Notes under the pieces: model-generated
Told to the model about the DNA's origin: nothing
The model's input: only the letters and a program-made list of their open reading frames with translations
The model's database searches: none
From: an uncultured Sphingobacteriales bacterium
Lineage (GTDB): Bacteria; Bacteroidota; Bacteroidia; Chitinophagales; Chitinophagaceae
Length of the DNA stretch: 27,786 bases
Reading direction: 5' to 3'
NCBI GenBank assembly: GCA_946479435.1
Contig: CAMLFX010000036.1
Location: 1-27,786 of the forward strand
In this document: positions 7,626 through 15,004 of the stretch, piece by piece
How the letters are laid out: each line of letters opens with the position of its first letter
How positions within the stretch are numbered: the stretch's first letter is position 1
Position numbers and translations under genes: made by a program

Positions 7626-7812
7626 AGTCCGTATACTAAGAAAGGTAAACTAATCATCTTCACCCCAATGCCATAAATATGGCATCAACCCCAGTGATAG
7701 CCTGAATCCGGTTATCTTTCATGCTGATGTCCATCTGGCTGTAATTGATCACTAAACGATGGCCTTAATTCATGCCAATCAATTCACATCAAAATACTTA
7801 AACTAAAGATTA

Positions 7813-9132
7813 TTACTCTCTGTTATCTATAAACTTCACCTGCTTCCTGCTGGCTGCAGGGAACTGCATTTGCTGCATATCTGCTGCTGAATGGAAATGT
7901 AATAATGGCACCACCCTAAGTTTAGATTGCAATAATGGCTTTAGCTTCAATTCACAATCATCCACCGGCAGTGCTGTATGTATATGCAGTTTCAATTCAT
8001 CGGTACCCAGCTCACCTGTAAATACTTCTACCACATACTCTTTTACAAAAGCAATATTATTCAGCATATCGAATACCGCGGGTGGGTATAGTGTGGTGCC
8101 TTTATACTTTATCATTTGCTGCTTACGGCCAACTACAGGTCCAAGCCTGCGACTTTTACGTCCGCAACTGCATTGTTCTTCATAGTATGCACATACATCT
8201 CCTGTTCTATAACGTAATAAGGGCATTCCTGCTACACCAAGCGTCGTCACTACTACTTCCCCATGTTCACCAGGCGCTACCATTTTGCCATTATCATCCA
8301 GCACTTCCAGTATTATAAGATCGGGTTGCTGGTGGCCACCTTTACCTGCACTGCATTCTGTAAAGGCAGTTTGCATTTCAGTTGATGCATAAGTGCTGTA
8401 TAATTGTATTGGCCATTGTTCTTGTATCCGCTTCCCCATAGCGTTCAGCTCAAAAGCTTCATTACGCAGGTTCTCTCCAATGCATACTGCTTTCTGTACC
8501 GTTGTTTTGTACAGGTCTATTTCATTCTGCTTAGCCCACTCTATCATCTTCAGCAGGAAGCCCGGCACAGCCACGATACTGTTCGCACCTACTCGTTGCA
8601 AAGTATCCCACTGCATAGCAGGTAATCCCGGCCCCGTACGCACCAGCGATGCTCCCAATTGCTGTATGCCCATGTAGTACGCCATACCCGCCATAAACTG
8701 CCTGTCAAGCGTCAGCATCAATTGGTAAGTATCTTCCGGCTTACCATCTGCTATAGTGAACGATTGCTGTTCGTTATAAGCAAGTCGTTTCAGGTCGTTA
8801 GCTGTAAGTGCAATCGTAACCGGGCTGCCCATAGTACCCGATGTCGCTGTATATTCCTTCACCTGTCCCTTCGGCACACATAAGAAATCCATGTTATGTA
8901 ATTGCATATCCGTTTTCGAAGTAGCAGGCAATTGTTGTAGGTCGCTCAACGAATTTATCTTACTCACATCTACCTTATGTTCCTTAAACAACCTTTGGTA
9001 AAATGGCGAATGGGTAGCGAGATAAGCCAATTGTTCTTTCAATGCAGTCAGCTGCCAGGCATCCTGTTCGGCTAATGGTTGATATGCTAATTGTGAGTTT
9101 GTATGCACCCAAGCTTGTTTTTGAATGGCCAA
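7813..9132 (-). CDS. PaaK-like adenylate-forming enzyme (phenylacetate-CoA ligase family)
   Basis: A 439-aa member of the ANL superfamily, subgroup PaaK, which activates a carboxylic acid as acyl-AMP and usually transfers it to CoA. Visible motifs: the P-loop TATSGTMGSP (residues about 95-104), YSTYASTEM in the adenine-binding region, LLRYRTGDVCAYYEEQCSCGR (hinge and Cys-rich segment typical of PaaK), and a C-terminal ASRKQVKF, whose Lys fits the catalytic lysine. Length matches PaaK (about 430 aa). No other phenylacetate-degradation genes are nearby, so the substrate could be another aryl or fatty acid. The apparent start is TTG at 9132; no ATG lies upstream before an in-frame stop. It is divergent from guaB with a gap of 78 bp. 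Confidence 0.85.
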   Translation of the reverse strand: MAIQKQAWVHTNSQLAYQPLAEQDAWQLTALKEQLAYLATHSPFYQRLFKEHKVDVSKINSLSDLQQLPATSKTDMQLHNMDFLCVPKGQVKEYTATSGTMGSPVTIALTANDLKRLAYNEQQSFTIADGKPEDTYQLMLTLDRQFMAGMAYYMGIQQLGASLVRTGPGLPAMQWDTLQRVGANSIVAVPGFLLKMIEWAKQNEIDLYKTTVQKAVCIGENLRNEAFELNAMGKRIQEQWPIQLYSTYASTEMQTAFTECSAGKGGHQQPDLIILEVLDDNGKMVAPGEHGEVVVTTLGVAGMPLLRYRTGDVCAYYEEQCSCGRKSRRLGPVVGRKQQMIKYKGTTLYPPAVFDMLNNIAFVKEYVVEVFTGELGTDELKLHIHTALPVDDCELKLKPLLQSKLRVVPLLHFHSAADMQQMQFPAASRKQVKFIDNRE

Positions 9133-9199
9133 AATACAAAGGAATAGCGTTTATCAGGCTATATCTAAAACCTATTTTTCATTTTTGCCGGAGTTGTTA

Positions 9200-9207
9200 T
9201 ACCTTTG
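9200..9207 (+). promoter_or_regulatory. Bacteroidota -7 promoter box of guaB
   Basis: TACCTTTG matches the -7 consensus TAnnTTTG exactly. It ends 3 bp before the guaB ATG at 9211, so transcription would begin at or just after the start codon, implying a leaderless or nearly leaderless mRNA. No clear -33 TTG at 17-23 bp was found. Confidence 0.55.
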
Positions 9208-9210
9208 CAC

Positions 9211-10680
9211 ATGGCTGCAAAATCTAAGTTCTATGGCGAAGGCCTTACATTCGACGATGTACTGCTGATGCCCTCCTACTCCGAAGTATTGCCCAACGAG
9301 GTAAGCTTATCCACCCAATTAACTAAAGAAATACGCCTTAACATTCCTATGGTTTCCGCCGCAATGGATACCGTTACTGAAGCTCCTTTGGCTATTGCCC
9401 TTGCCCGCGAAGGGGGAATAGGCATACTGCATAAGAACATGAGCATCGAACGCCAGGCGGAACAGGTGCGCAAGGTAAAACGCAGTGAGAATGGCCTTAT
9501 AGTTGATCCTGTAACGCTGCACCCAGAAGCTACAGTTGGCGACGCGATAAAGCTGATGCGCGAGAACCGTATAGGCGGCATACCCATAGTTGACAGGAAC
9601 AACATATTGGTAGGCATCCTTACCAACCGCGATATGCGGTTTGAGAAGAACCACAAGAAGCTGGTGAAGGATGTAATGACCAAAGACAAACTGGTAACAG
9701 CCGCCCTGGGCACCAGCCTGCAAAAGGCAGAAGGTGTACTGGAGCAATACAAGATAGAGAAACTGCCTATAGTTGATAAGAAAGGCAAGCTAATGGGCCT
9801 GATAACCTTCCGCGATGTACAGAACCTGAAGAGCCACCCCAATGCAGGCAAGGATAGTTCGGGCCGCCTTTTAGTAGGTGCTGCTATCGGTATCACCAAA
9901 GATGTTATGGAACGCGCTGAAGCTTTAAGGGCTGCCGGTGTTGACGTTCTGGCATTAGATAGCTCACACGGCCACTCTAAAGGCGTACTCGATATGCTGA
10001 AGAAGGTGAAGGCCAACTTCAAGACCATACCTATTATAGCAGGCAACGTTGCCACAGCGGCAGGTGCGAAAGCACTGGCCGATGCAGGGGCCGATGCCGT
10101 GAAGGTAGGTGTTGGGCCAGGCTCTATCTGTACGACACGTATCGTGACCGGTGCAGGTGCTCCCCAACTTACAGCCGTTATGGAAGCAGCCAATGCATTG
10201 AAGCGCAGAGGCATCCCTGTTATTGCCGATGGCGGTATCCGCTATACAGGCGATATGGTGAAAGCCATCGCAGCAGGTGCATCGGCTATCATGGCAGGTT
10301 CCGTGTTTGCAGGTACTGAAGAAAGCCCAGGTGAAACCATCATCTTCGAAGGACGTAAGTTCAAATCATACCGTGGTATGGGTTCATTAGAAGCTATGCA
10401 GGAAGGTTCGAAAGACCGTTACTTCCAGGATGGTGAAGCTGACTCTAAGAAGCTGGTACCGGAAGGCATTGTAGGCCGTGTACCTTATAAGGGCATGGTT
10501 AGCGAGATCGTTCAACAGTTTGTTGGTGGCTTGCGCGCCGGTATGGGACTTTGCGGCACTAAAGATATCAAGGCTTTGCAGGATGATGCTCAGTTTGTCC
10601 GCATCACTTCGGCAAGTATGGCGGAAAGCCATCCGCACAATATCGTCATCACTAAAGAGGCACCTAATTACAGCAGGTAA
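9211..10680 (+). CDS. guaB: Inosine-5'-monophosphate dehydrogenase
   Basis: GuaB oxidises IMP to XMP with NAD+, the committed step of GMP synthesis in the cytosol. The 489-aa protein is full length. It has the N-terminal signature [10 protein letters not shown], then two CBS domains (about residues 95-210, containing [13 protein letters not shown] and [20 protein letters not shown]), and the TIM barrel with [15 protein letters not shown], where Cys307 is the catalytic nucleophile. It also has the IMP-binding [11 protein letters not shown] and the flap start [11 protein letters not shown] choose ATG 9211 ([14 protein letters not shown]); a TTG two codons upstream lies inside the -7 box. A weak GC-rich hairpin with a T-run (10703-10740) lies downstream. 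Confidence 0.98.
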   Translation: MAAKSKFYGEGLTFDDVLLMPSYSEVLPNEVSLSTQLTKEIRLNIPMVSAAMDTVTEAPLAIALAREGGIGILHKNMSIERQAEQVRKVKRSENGLIVDPVTLHPEATVGDAIKLMRENRIGGIPIVDRNNILVGILTNRDMRFEKNHKKLVKDVMTKDKLVTAALGTSLQKAEGVLEQYKIEKLPIVDKKGKLMGLITFRDVQNLKSHPNAGKDSSGRLLVGAAIGITKDVMERAEALRAAGVDVLALDSSHGHSKGVLDMLKKVKANFKTIPIIAGNVATAAGAKALADAGADAVKVGVGPGSICTTRIVTGAGAPQLTAVMEAANALKRRGIPVIADGGIRYTGDMVKAIAAGASAIMAGSVFAGTEESPGETIIFEGRKFKSYRGMGSLEAMQEGSKDRYFQDGEADSKKLVPEGIVGRVPYKGMVSEIVQQFVGGLRAGMGLCGTKDIKALQDDAQFVRITSASMAESHPHNIVITKEAPNYSR

Positions 10681-10702
10681 AAAGAACTTCTATATCTTTA
10701 CA

Positions 10703-10740
10703 GGCGACGGACTTGATTATCCGCCGCTTTTTCTTTTATT
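10703..10740 (+). terminator. Probable terminator after guaB
   Basis: GCGACGGA and TCCGCCGC pair with one mismatch around an 8-nt loop, followed by a long T-rich run. It is weaker than the other terminators in the window. Confidence 0.55.
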
Positions 10741-10758
10741 TGTTTTTTTATAAATTCT

Positions 10759-11217
10759 ATGCACTTTATATTAGCTTTTCTAATCCTGGCACCTTTTGTC
10801 ATCGTTGGAATACTTTACGTTCTTAGTTTATCAAAAATATTGTCTCGCATCTCTCCAGAAAATCGCTCACTTAATCCCGGATTAGTTTGGTTGCTGTTTA
10901 TCCCTTTTTTTAATTTTATCTGGCACTTCGTATTAGTATTTAGCATTACCCGATCGGTTGAAAAAGAATTTGTAAAAGCAAACATTAGAACAGATGTGAA
11001 TAGCGCTAAAGTTGTGGGAATTATTGCATCTATTGCTTGGCCATTACCATTAATAATAAATACCTTTTTCGACAGAGCATTAAGTTTGTTAGTTTTATTG
11101 ACAATGCTATTGGCCATTATAGAAATTATTTTTTTTATTATTTTCTGGGTGAAAATTGCCTCATTTAACACTATACTCAAAACATATAAAACTATTAACG
11201 TCATTGGAACAAATTAG
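10759..11217 (+). CDS. Small integral membrane protein of unknown function
   Basis: A 152-aa protein with four predicted membrane helices (about residues 3-23, 43-65, 86-104 and 108-132). A polar loop after the first helix carries KILSRISPENRSLNPGLVW, a motif I recognise from uncharacterised Bacteroidota membrane proteins of similar size. The region is clearly more AT-rich than its neighbours. There is no signal peptide beyond the first helix and no catalytic motif. It follows guaB by 78 bp across a probable terminator and converges on the first pirin gene with a gap of only 3 bp. No function can be assigned. Confidence 0.72.
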   Translation: MHFILAFLILAPFVIVGILYVLSLSKILSRISPENRSLNPGLVWLLFIPFFNFIWHFVLVFSITRSVEKEFVKANIRTDVNSAKVVGIIASIAWPLPLIINTFFDRALSLLVLLTMLLAIIEIIFFIIFWVKIASFNTILKTYKTINVIGTN

Positions 11218-11220
11218 TAT

Positions 11221-12078
11221 CTAATAATCCAGCTTGCCAAACTTTCCTGCTTTATAATCCTGCAACGCCTGTTCTACTTCTTCAGCAGTATTCATTACAA
11301 AGTTGTCTTTAGCAGCTACAGGTTCATCAATAGGCTCTGCGGATAAGAAAAGCACTTGCGCGGTCTCCGTTGCTTTAATTGATACCTCATCACCCTCTTT
11401 AGCAAATACTATCAGATGATGTTCCTGTATCTCATTCTCAGTATTAACCAATACAGATCCGTGAACTACATATAACAATGTCCACCAACCGGGTTGCGCA
11501 GTAAAGTTTACTTCTTCTCCGGCGGTTATTTCACCCACTATCATTGTAATAGGCGTCATGGTTTGCATAGGGCCTGTTGCACCGTCATAGGTACCGCTTG
11601 CCAAACGCATGTTTACATTGGGCTGTTTGAGTACTTGTGGCAACTCTTCCCTATTTGCCGATTGGTAAATAGGATCATCCCATTTATTAGCCTTCGGTAC
11701 GTTTATCCATAGTTGTATGAATTCCTGCGTACCGCCTGTCTTTAAGATATTATCAGTTGGGCCTTCGCTATGTAGTAAGCCCTTACCTGCAAACATCCAT
11801 TGCACACCACCGGCGCCTATGGTTTCATCGTGACCTGCATTGTCTTTATGATAGCCCTCACCTTGCAACATAAAAGTAACAGGCGCAAAGCCCCTGTGCG
11901 GATGTGGATGGATACGGCCTTTTGAACCTGGCTCAATAACCTGGGGCAGCTTGTGGTGCAGGACTATAAACGGATTGGCGAACCGGAAATCTTTATGAGG
12001 TAAAGGCTGTAACACTGTTTCTTCTTCAGTTATATATTTCTCGCGGCCTAGTAGTATATGTTCAATAGATTTTTGCAT
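11221..12078 (-). CDS. Pirin family protein 1
   Basis: Pirins are bicupin, metal-dependent proteins; some have quercetinase activity and others bind metabolic enzymes as redox-sensitive regulators. The 285-aa sequence has the N-terminal cupin metal motif HPHPHRGF (H59 and H61) and GLLHSEG (H103, E105), matching the four iron ligands of human pirin. QLWINVP and a C-terminal PIDEPV segment also fit the family. It is transcribed in the same direction as the second pirin gene, but a perfect terminator separates them, so it is probably read separately or by read-through. Substrate unknown. Confidence 0.92.
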   Translation of the reverse strand: MQKSIEHILLGREKYITEEETVLQPLPHKDFRFANPFIVLHHKLPQVIEPGSKGRIHPHPHRGFAPVTFMLQGEGYHKDNAGHDETIGAGGVQWMFAGKGLLHSEGPTDNILKTGGTQEFIQLWINVPKANKWDDPIYQSANREELPQVLKQPNVNMRLASGTYDGATGPMQTMTPITMIVGEITAGEEVNFTAQPGWWTLLYVVHGSVLVNTENEIQEHHLIVFAKEGDEVSIKATETAQVLFLSAEPIDEPVAAKDNFVMNTAEEVEQALQDYKAGKFGKLDY

Positions 12079-12103
12079 GGGTGTTGGTTTGATATATTAA
12101 AGT

Positions 12104-12134
12104 TAAAGGCTGCAAGTATTAGTTGCAGCCTTTA
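12104..12134 (-). terminator. Terminator between the two pirin genes
   Basis: TAAAGGCTGCAA / TTGCAGCCTTTA is a perfect 12-bp stem with a 7-nt loop, placed 2 bp after the stop of pirin 2 and 25 bp before the pirin 1 start. Its position suggests termination or attenuation inside the pirin pair. Confidence 0.75.
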
Positions 12135-12136
12135 TG

Positions 12137-13012
12137 TTATGATAAGTGTCCGAATTTACCTGATTGAAATTCTTCGAAAGCAGTGTACAGCTCTTGTTGT
12201 GTGTTCATTACGAACGGACCGTATTGTGCTATTGGCTCATCTATCGGATCGCCGCTTAATACCAGCAATACCGCACCTTCCGATGTTTTGATGTGCACAT
12301 CCTCACCCTCATTGTTTTTGAATAATACAAAGCTGTGTGTCGGTGCATTCTCACCATTTATTTCAGCACTACCTTCTATAACCAGTATAGCGGCATTCTG
12401 CGTAGCTGATAATGTAAAATCAACCTCTCCGCCCTTGTTCAATTTTATATCGAACATATTTACCGGGGTAAATGTAGTTGCCGGGCCATTCGAACCATTG
12501 AAAGAACCTGCTATCACGTTGACAATACCTGCATCATTTGGCAATTCAACCTTACCCATTTTATCAGCAGTTATTTCCTGGTATTTAGGCGCTGTCAATT
12601 TATCTTTTGCGGGCAGATTCACCCAAAGCTGTACCATTTCAAACTCACCACCTTTTTTAGAGAATTCAGTTTCGTGATATTCTTTATGCAGTATACCAGC
12701 ACCGGCGGTCATCCATTGTACATCGCCAGGTTTTATAACACCTGCATTGCCTGCGCTATCGTTATGCGCCACACTGCCTTTATATGCTATGGTCACCGTT
12801 TCGAAACCTTTATGCGGATGAACATCTACACCACGTGGTTTATCAGACGGGCCAAAATCGAATGCTGGACCGAAATCGAGCATCAGGAATGGGCTAATAC
12901 GCCTTTGTGTAACACCACCGCCATTAGGGAAATAATTATACACCCTGAAGCCATCGCCCACCATGTTGAAGCGTGGGGGACGCGCGAATACTTTTTCTAC
13001 TGACCTTTTCAT
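12137..13012 (-). CDS. Pirin family protein 2
   Basis: A second pirin (291 aa), only distantly related to its neighbour. The iron-site residues are intact: VDVHPHKGF (H65, H67) and GILHKEY (H109, E111). A long N-terminal segment with RVYNYFPN and FLMLDFGPAFDFG is typical of the YhhW/Pirin-like branch. The C-terminal cupin carries the shared GDPIDEPIAQYGPFVMNT stretch, also seen at the end of pirin 1. It lies 28 bp after a small receiver-like gene on the same strand, and both probably share the promoter at 13421-13452. Reaction and substrate are unknown; quercetinase activity is possible. Confidence 0.92.
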   Translation of the reverse strand: MKRSVEKVFARPPRFNMVGDGFRVYNYFPNGGGVTQRRISPFLMLDFGPAFDFGPSDKPRGVDVHPHKGFETVTIAYKGSVAHNDSAGNAGVIKPGDVQWMTAGAGILHKEYHETEFSKKGGEFEMVQLWVNLPAKDKLTAPKYQEITADKMGKVELPNDAGIVNVIAGSFNGSNGPATTFTPVNMFDIKLNKGGEVDFTLSATQNAAILVIEGSAEINGENAPTHSFVLFKNNEGEDVHIKTSEGAVLLVLSGDPIDEPIAQYGPFVMNTQQELYTAFEEFQSGKFGHLS

Positions 13013-13040
13013 AATATATGTCTCCTTGTTTTTTTATTGT

Positions 13041-13397
13041 TTATTCTGCTGCGTGAAAGCCCATGAAGGCATCGTCTCTTACAGCATAATTGTTACTTAC
13101 TCTTTTGTTGTGCTCTGCTATCTTAGCTTCTACCGTTTCAACTAAGTATGGTATTGCTTCATCCGATAGCTCTACAACTTCCACATTCGCAAATTGCGCT
13201 TTCAAAATGCCATTCAGCTTTGGGAAGTTACCTGCCAAAACTATGATATCGATGTTGGCACCATACAGTTTTTCAATAGCGCATTCTTCGTTTTTTACAA
13301 TAGCACTGTTCCATTCGGTTACGCTTTGAAGCTGACTTTGAAACATGCCGGTGTTGTATTCATCTTCACTAACTACCAGCAACTCTAACTGACTCAT
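13041..13397 (-). CDS. Small receiver-like protein of unknown function
   Basis: A 118-aa soluble protein whose pattern (ELLVVSEDEYN, IDIIVLAGNFPKLNGILKAQF, VEVVELSDEAIPYLVETVEAKI) suggests alternating beta-strands and helices, as in a response-regulator receiver or flavodoxin-like fold. I do not see a confident phospho-acceptor Asp: the strand that should end in Asp reads IIVLAG. So, if receiver-derived, it is probably not phosphorylated. It is the first gene of a two-gene operon with pirin 2, and the Crp/Fnr-type regulator gene lies upstream on the same strand. A role in sensing or in binding pirin is a guess. Confidence 0.7.
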   Translation of the reverse strand: MSQLELLVVSEDEYNTGMFQSQLQSVTEWNSAIVKNEECAIEKLYGANIDIIVLAGNFPKLNGILKAQFANVEVVELSDEAIPYLVETVEAKIAEHNKRVSNNYAVRDDAFMGFHAAE

Positions 13398-13420
13398 TTT
13401 TGTTCCTTTCTTTTATTATA

Positions 13421-13452
13421 CAAATTTACTATCATCTGCCGGGCGTATACAA
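13421..13452 (-). promoter_or_regulatory. Promoter of the receiver-like/pirin 2 operon
   Basis: Read on the minus strand, TTG (13452-13450) is followed after 21 bp by TAAATTTG (13428-13421). Both fit the Bacteroidota consensus TTG-N17-23-TAnnTTTG. The predicted transcription start is around 13414, about 17 nt before the ATG at 13397. Confidence 0.55.
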
Positions 13453-13457
13453 TAACA

Positions 13458-13490
13458 TAGATTAAGTGTTATGCTTAACCTAGATTAAGT
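13458..13490. repeat. Direct repeats TAGATTAAGT, likely operator
   Basis: TAGATTAAGT occurs at 13458-13467 and 13481-13490, 23 bp apart start to start (about two helical turns). The opposing half CTTAA (13474-13478) lies between them. The block sits just upstream of the -33 element of the pirin 2 operon, where an activator would bind. Confidence 0.45.
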
Positions 13491-13523
13491 CTCTGATCAT
13501 TTGCATTAAACAATTTCATCTTC

Positions 13524-13662
13524 GTTGTTCAATTTTGTTGAAAAACAAGAAAAAATAAAAAATTTCTTGTGCGACAGTTTCGGGCTGAATGCCCGACAGA
13601 CATGTATTTTAACAGCAAATGTCGCAAGTCGCAATTTTCCATTTGTAGCGAAATTGAACAAC
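13524..13662. other. Nested inverted repeats, possible structured RNA
   Basis: This block is the core of the 348-bp gene-free stretch 13398-13745. The outer pair is perfect over 12 bp (13524-13535 GTTGTTCAATTT; 13651-13662 AAATTGAACAAC). Inside are ACAAGAAA / TTTCTTGT (13545-13552, 13563-13570) and TGCGACA / TGTCGCA (13570-13576, 13620-13626). The latter encloses CGGGC-TGAAT-GCCCG (13581-13595). Together they give a multi-branched fold. A minus-strand -7 box lies at 13718-13725, so a minus-strand RNA would contain the whole fold. It could be a small RNA, a long leader of the downstream operon, or the 3' end of the Crp/Fnr mRNA. Confidence 0.45.
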
Positions 13663-13717
13663 ACAGATAAATATTTTAACTGCGTCTTATTGCTCTATGC
13701 GAACAGTCAGACTACAG

Positions 13718-13725
13718 CAAATATA
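13718..13725 (-). promoter_or_regulatory. Possible -7 box for a minus-strand RNA
   Basis: On the minus strand TATATTTG fits TAnnTTTG exactly. It lies just after the Crp/Fnr stop codon and about 55 bp before the nested inverted repeats. No -33 element was found at the usual spacing. Confidence 0.3.
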
Positions 13726-13745
13726 CAACTTTAAATTGTAATAAA

Positions 13746-14330
13746 TTATTGACGGGCAGGCATCTTAGAGTTGAGCATCTTGCTCAGAAACTCAGGTGTA
13801 ACGCCTATATAAGCAGCCACCTGCTTCTGCGGCAGTGTCTCGATAAGAGATGGGTAATATTTGCAGAAACCTTCGTAACGCTCGAGCGCTGAAAGGCTGA
13901 GATTGTCGATTAAACGGCGCTGATATGTAACCAGGGAATTCTCTGCCAGTATGCGGAAATACTTATTGAATTGCGGCAGTTGTTCGAAAAGCTTATCAAT
14001 ATTCTCATTCGATATCATGAGTATCTCCCCATCGAAAATAACATCAATATACAGGCTGGCGGTCTGCTGTGTGGAGATACTGTACATATCGGTTATCCAC
14101 CAGCCGGGCGGCGCAAATTGCAGTATATGTTCAAAACCATTTTTATCGATAGAATAGCTGCGCAGGCAGCCATCAGTTACAAACATCAGGTATTTAGCCA
14201 CTTCACCTTCCTGCAGCAGAAACTGTTTTTTACGCACCAACTTTTTTTGAAACAGTGATGTAAAAAATGCTTCCTCTTCCTCGGTAAGAGTAATGTGCTT
14301 ACGTACGTTTTGCAGTAACAGATCGAACAT
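13746..14330 (-). CDS. Crp/Fnr family transcriptional regulator
   Basis: A 194-aa regulator with an N-terminal cyclic-nucleotide-binding-like jelly roll (KKQFLLQEGEVAKYLMFVTDG, then LQFAPPGWWITDMYS) and a C-terminal helix-turn-helix (LPQKQVAAYIGVTPEFLSKMLN). The Arg and Glu that grip cAMP in Crp are not seen, and there are no Fnr-type cluster cysteines, so the ligand is unknown. It belongs to a large Bacteroidota subgroup in which the effector domain has drifted. It starts 32 bp after pdeM on the same strand and could be read from the repair operon. The pirin 2 operon, with operator-like repeats, lies downstream and is a plausible but unproven target. Confidence 0.85.
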   Translation of the reverse strand: MFDLLLQNVRKHITLTEEEEAFFTSLFQKKLVRKKQFLLQEGEVAKYLMFVTDGCLRSYSIDKNGFEHILQFAPPGWWITDMYSISTQQTASLYIDVIFDGEILMISNENIDKLFEQLPQFNKYFRILAENSLVTYQRRLIDNLSLSALERYEGFCKYYPSLIETLPQKQVAAYIGVTPEFLSKMLNSKMPARQ

Positions 14331-14362
14331 AACTTAAAGATAAGTGATAAAACAATGATGCT

Positions 14363-15004
14363 CTATAGCTGCTTCACTTCGTTAGGCAATACGATGTATA
14401 TTTTAGTATCGGCGTTCCTGCTCATCATATACAAGCCTGTAAGCACACCAAATGCAGGGAGTATTAACTGATTGCCATCCTGCAAATGGAAGCACGGCAG
14501 TTTGATAGATTGCTTACCCAAACCATAGAGCGCAATGCCGGGGTGTATATGGCCTGCCATATTCAGCTTGCCTTCGGGTATATGGGTGAGTGGCTTATGC
14601 GAGTAAATGAAATGATCATCTTCTATGTGTTTATCTACAACGTGTATTTTCAGGCCATCGAACAAACGGTAATCGATAATATCGTGATTGCCTTTTACCA
14701 GTGTAAATTCAATATCCTCGCAGCATTCAATCAGCGAGGCAAATACATGCCAATCGCTATTGTAACTACTATGAAATAGATCTCCTAAAAAGTAAACTTT
14801 TTGCGGGTGCATCTTTTCTATCAGATCTTTTAGCTTTTGATAATCGCCATCTTGTGAGGCCGCTGGAATGGATATACCATGCTTACGGAAATGACCTGCT
14901 TTACCGAGATGTACATCGGCAATAATGAGTAACTGTTCGTCGGGCTTGAAAATGGCCCTTTCGGGTAAAAGTATAAGTGTTTGTCCCTGGAATTCTATCT
15001 GCAT
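14363..15004 (-). CDS. pdeM: Ligase-associated DNA damage response endonuclease PdeM
   Basis: A 213-aa calcineurin-like metallophosphoesterase, the last member of the four-gene ligase-associated repair cluster. Metal-binding motifs are complete: D-x-H in IIADVHLGKAGH (D30, H32), GDLFHS (D75), KGNHDI (N106, H107), a later SHKPL (H136) and GHIHPG (H152, H154). The family includes E. coli-type DNA phosphodiesterases thought to process damaged ends. Its ATG directly abuts the TAG stop of the helicase gene (0 bp gap), implying translational coupling. Family membership is clear from motifs and context; the exact nucleic-acid substrate is not known. Confidence 0.93.
   Translation of the reverse strand: MQIEFQGQTLILLPERAIFKPDEQLLIIADVHLGKAGHFRKHGISIPAASQDGDYQKLKDLIEKMHPQKVYFLGDLFHSSYNSDWHVFASLIECCEDIEFTLVKGNHDIIDYRLFDGLKIHVVDKHIEDDHFIYSHKPLTHIPEGKLNMAGHIHPGIALYGLGKQSIKLPCFHLQDGNQLILPAFGVLTGLYMMSRNADTKIYIVLPNEVKQL

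Noticed and set aside
7668..7685. Perfect 18-bp palindrome ATGCCATAAATATGGCAT
   Set aside because: It lies downstream of two converging genes' ends, not near a promoter, and has no T-run; a single palindrome of this length gives no clear role.
7660..7764. A minus-strand open stretch of 34 codons (reading RLVINYSQMDISMKDNRIQ) that looks protein-like, possibly a gene remnant
   Set aside because: A run of 34 codons is expected by chance, there is no clear start, and it is bounded by an in-frame stop; without a homology hit it cannot be called a pseudogene.
13525..13734. Plus-strand open frame of 69 aa over the nested inverted repeats
   Set aside because: Composition is not protein-like, it follows the inverted repeats, and no promoter or homologue pattern is apparent.
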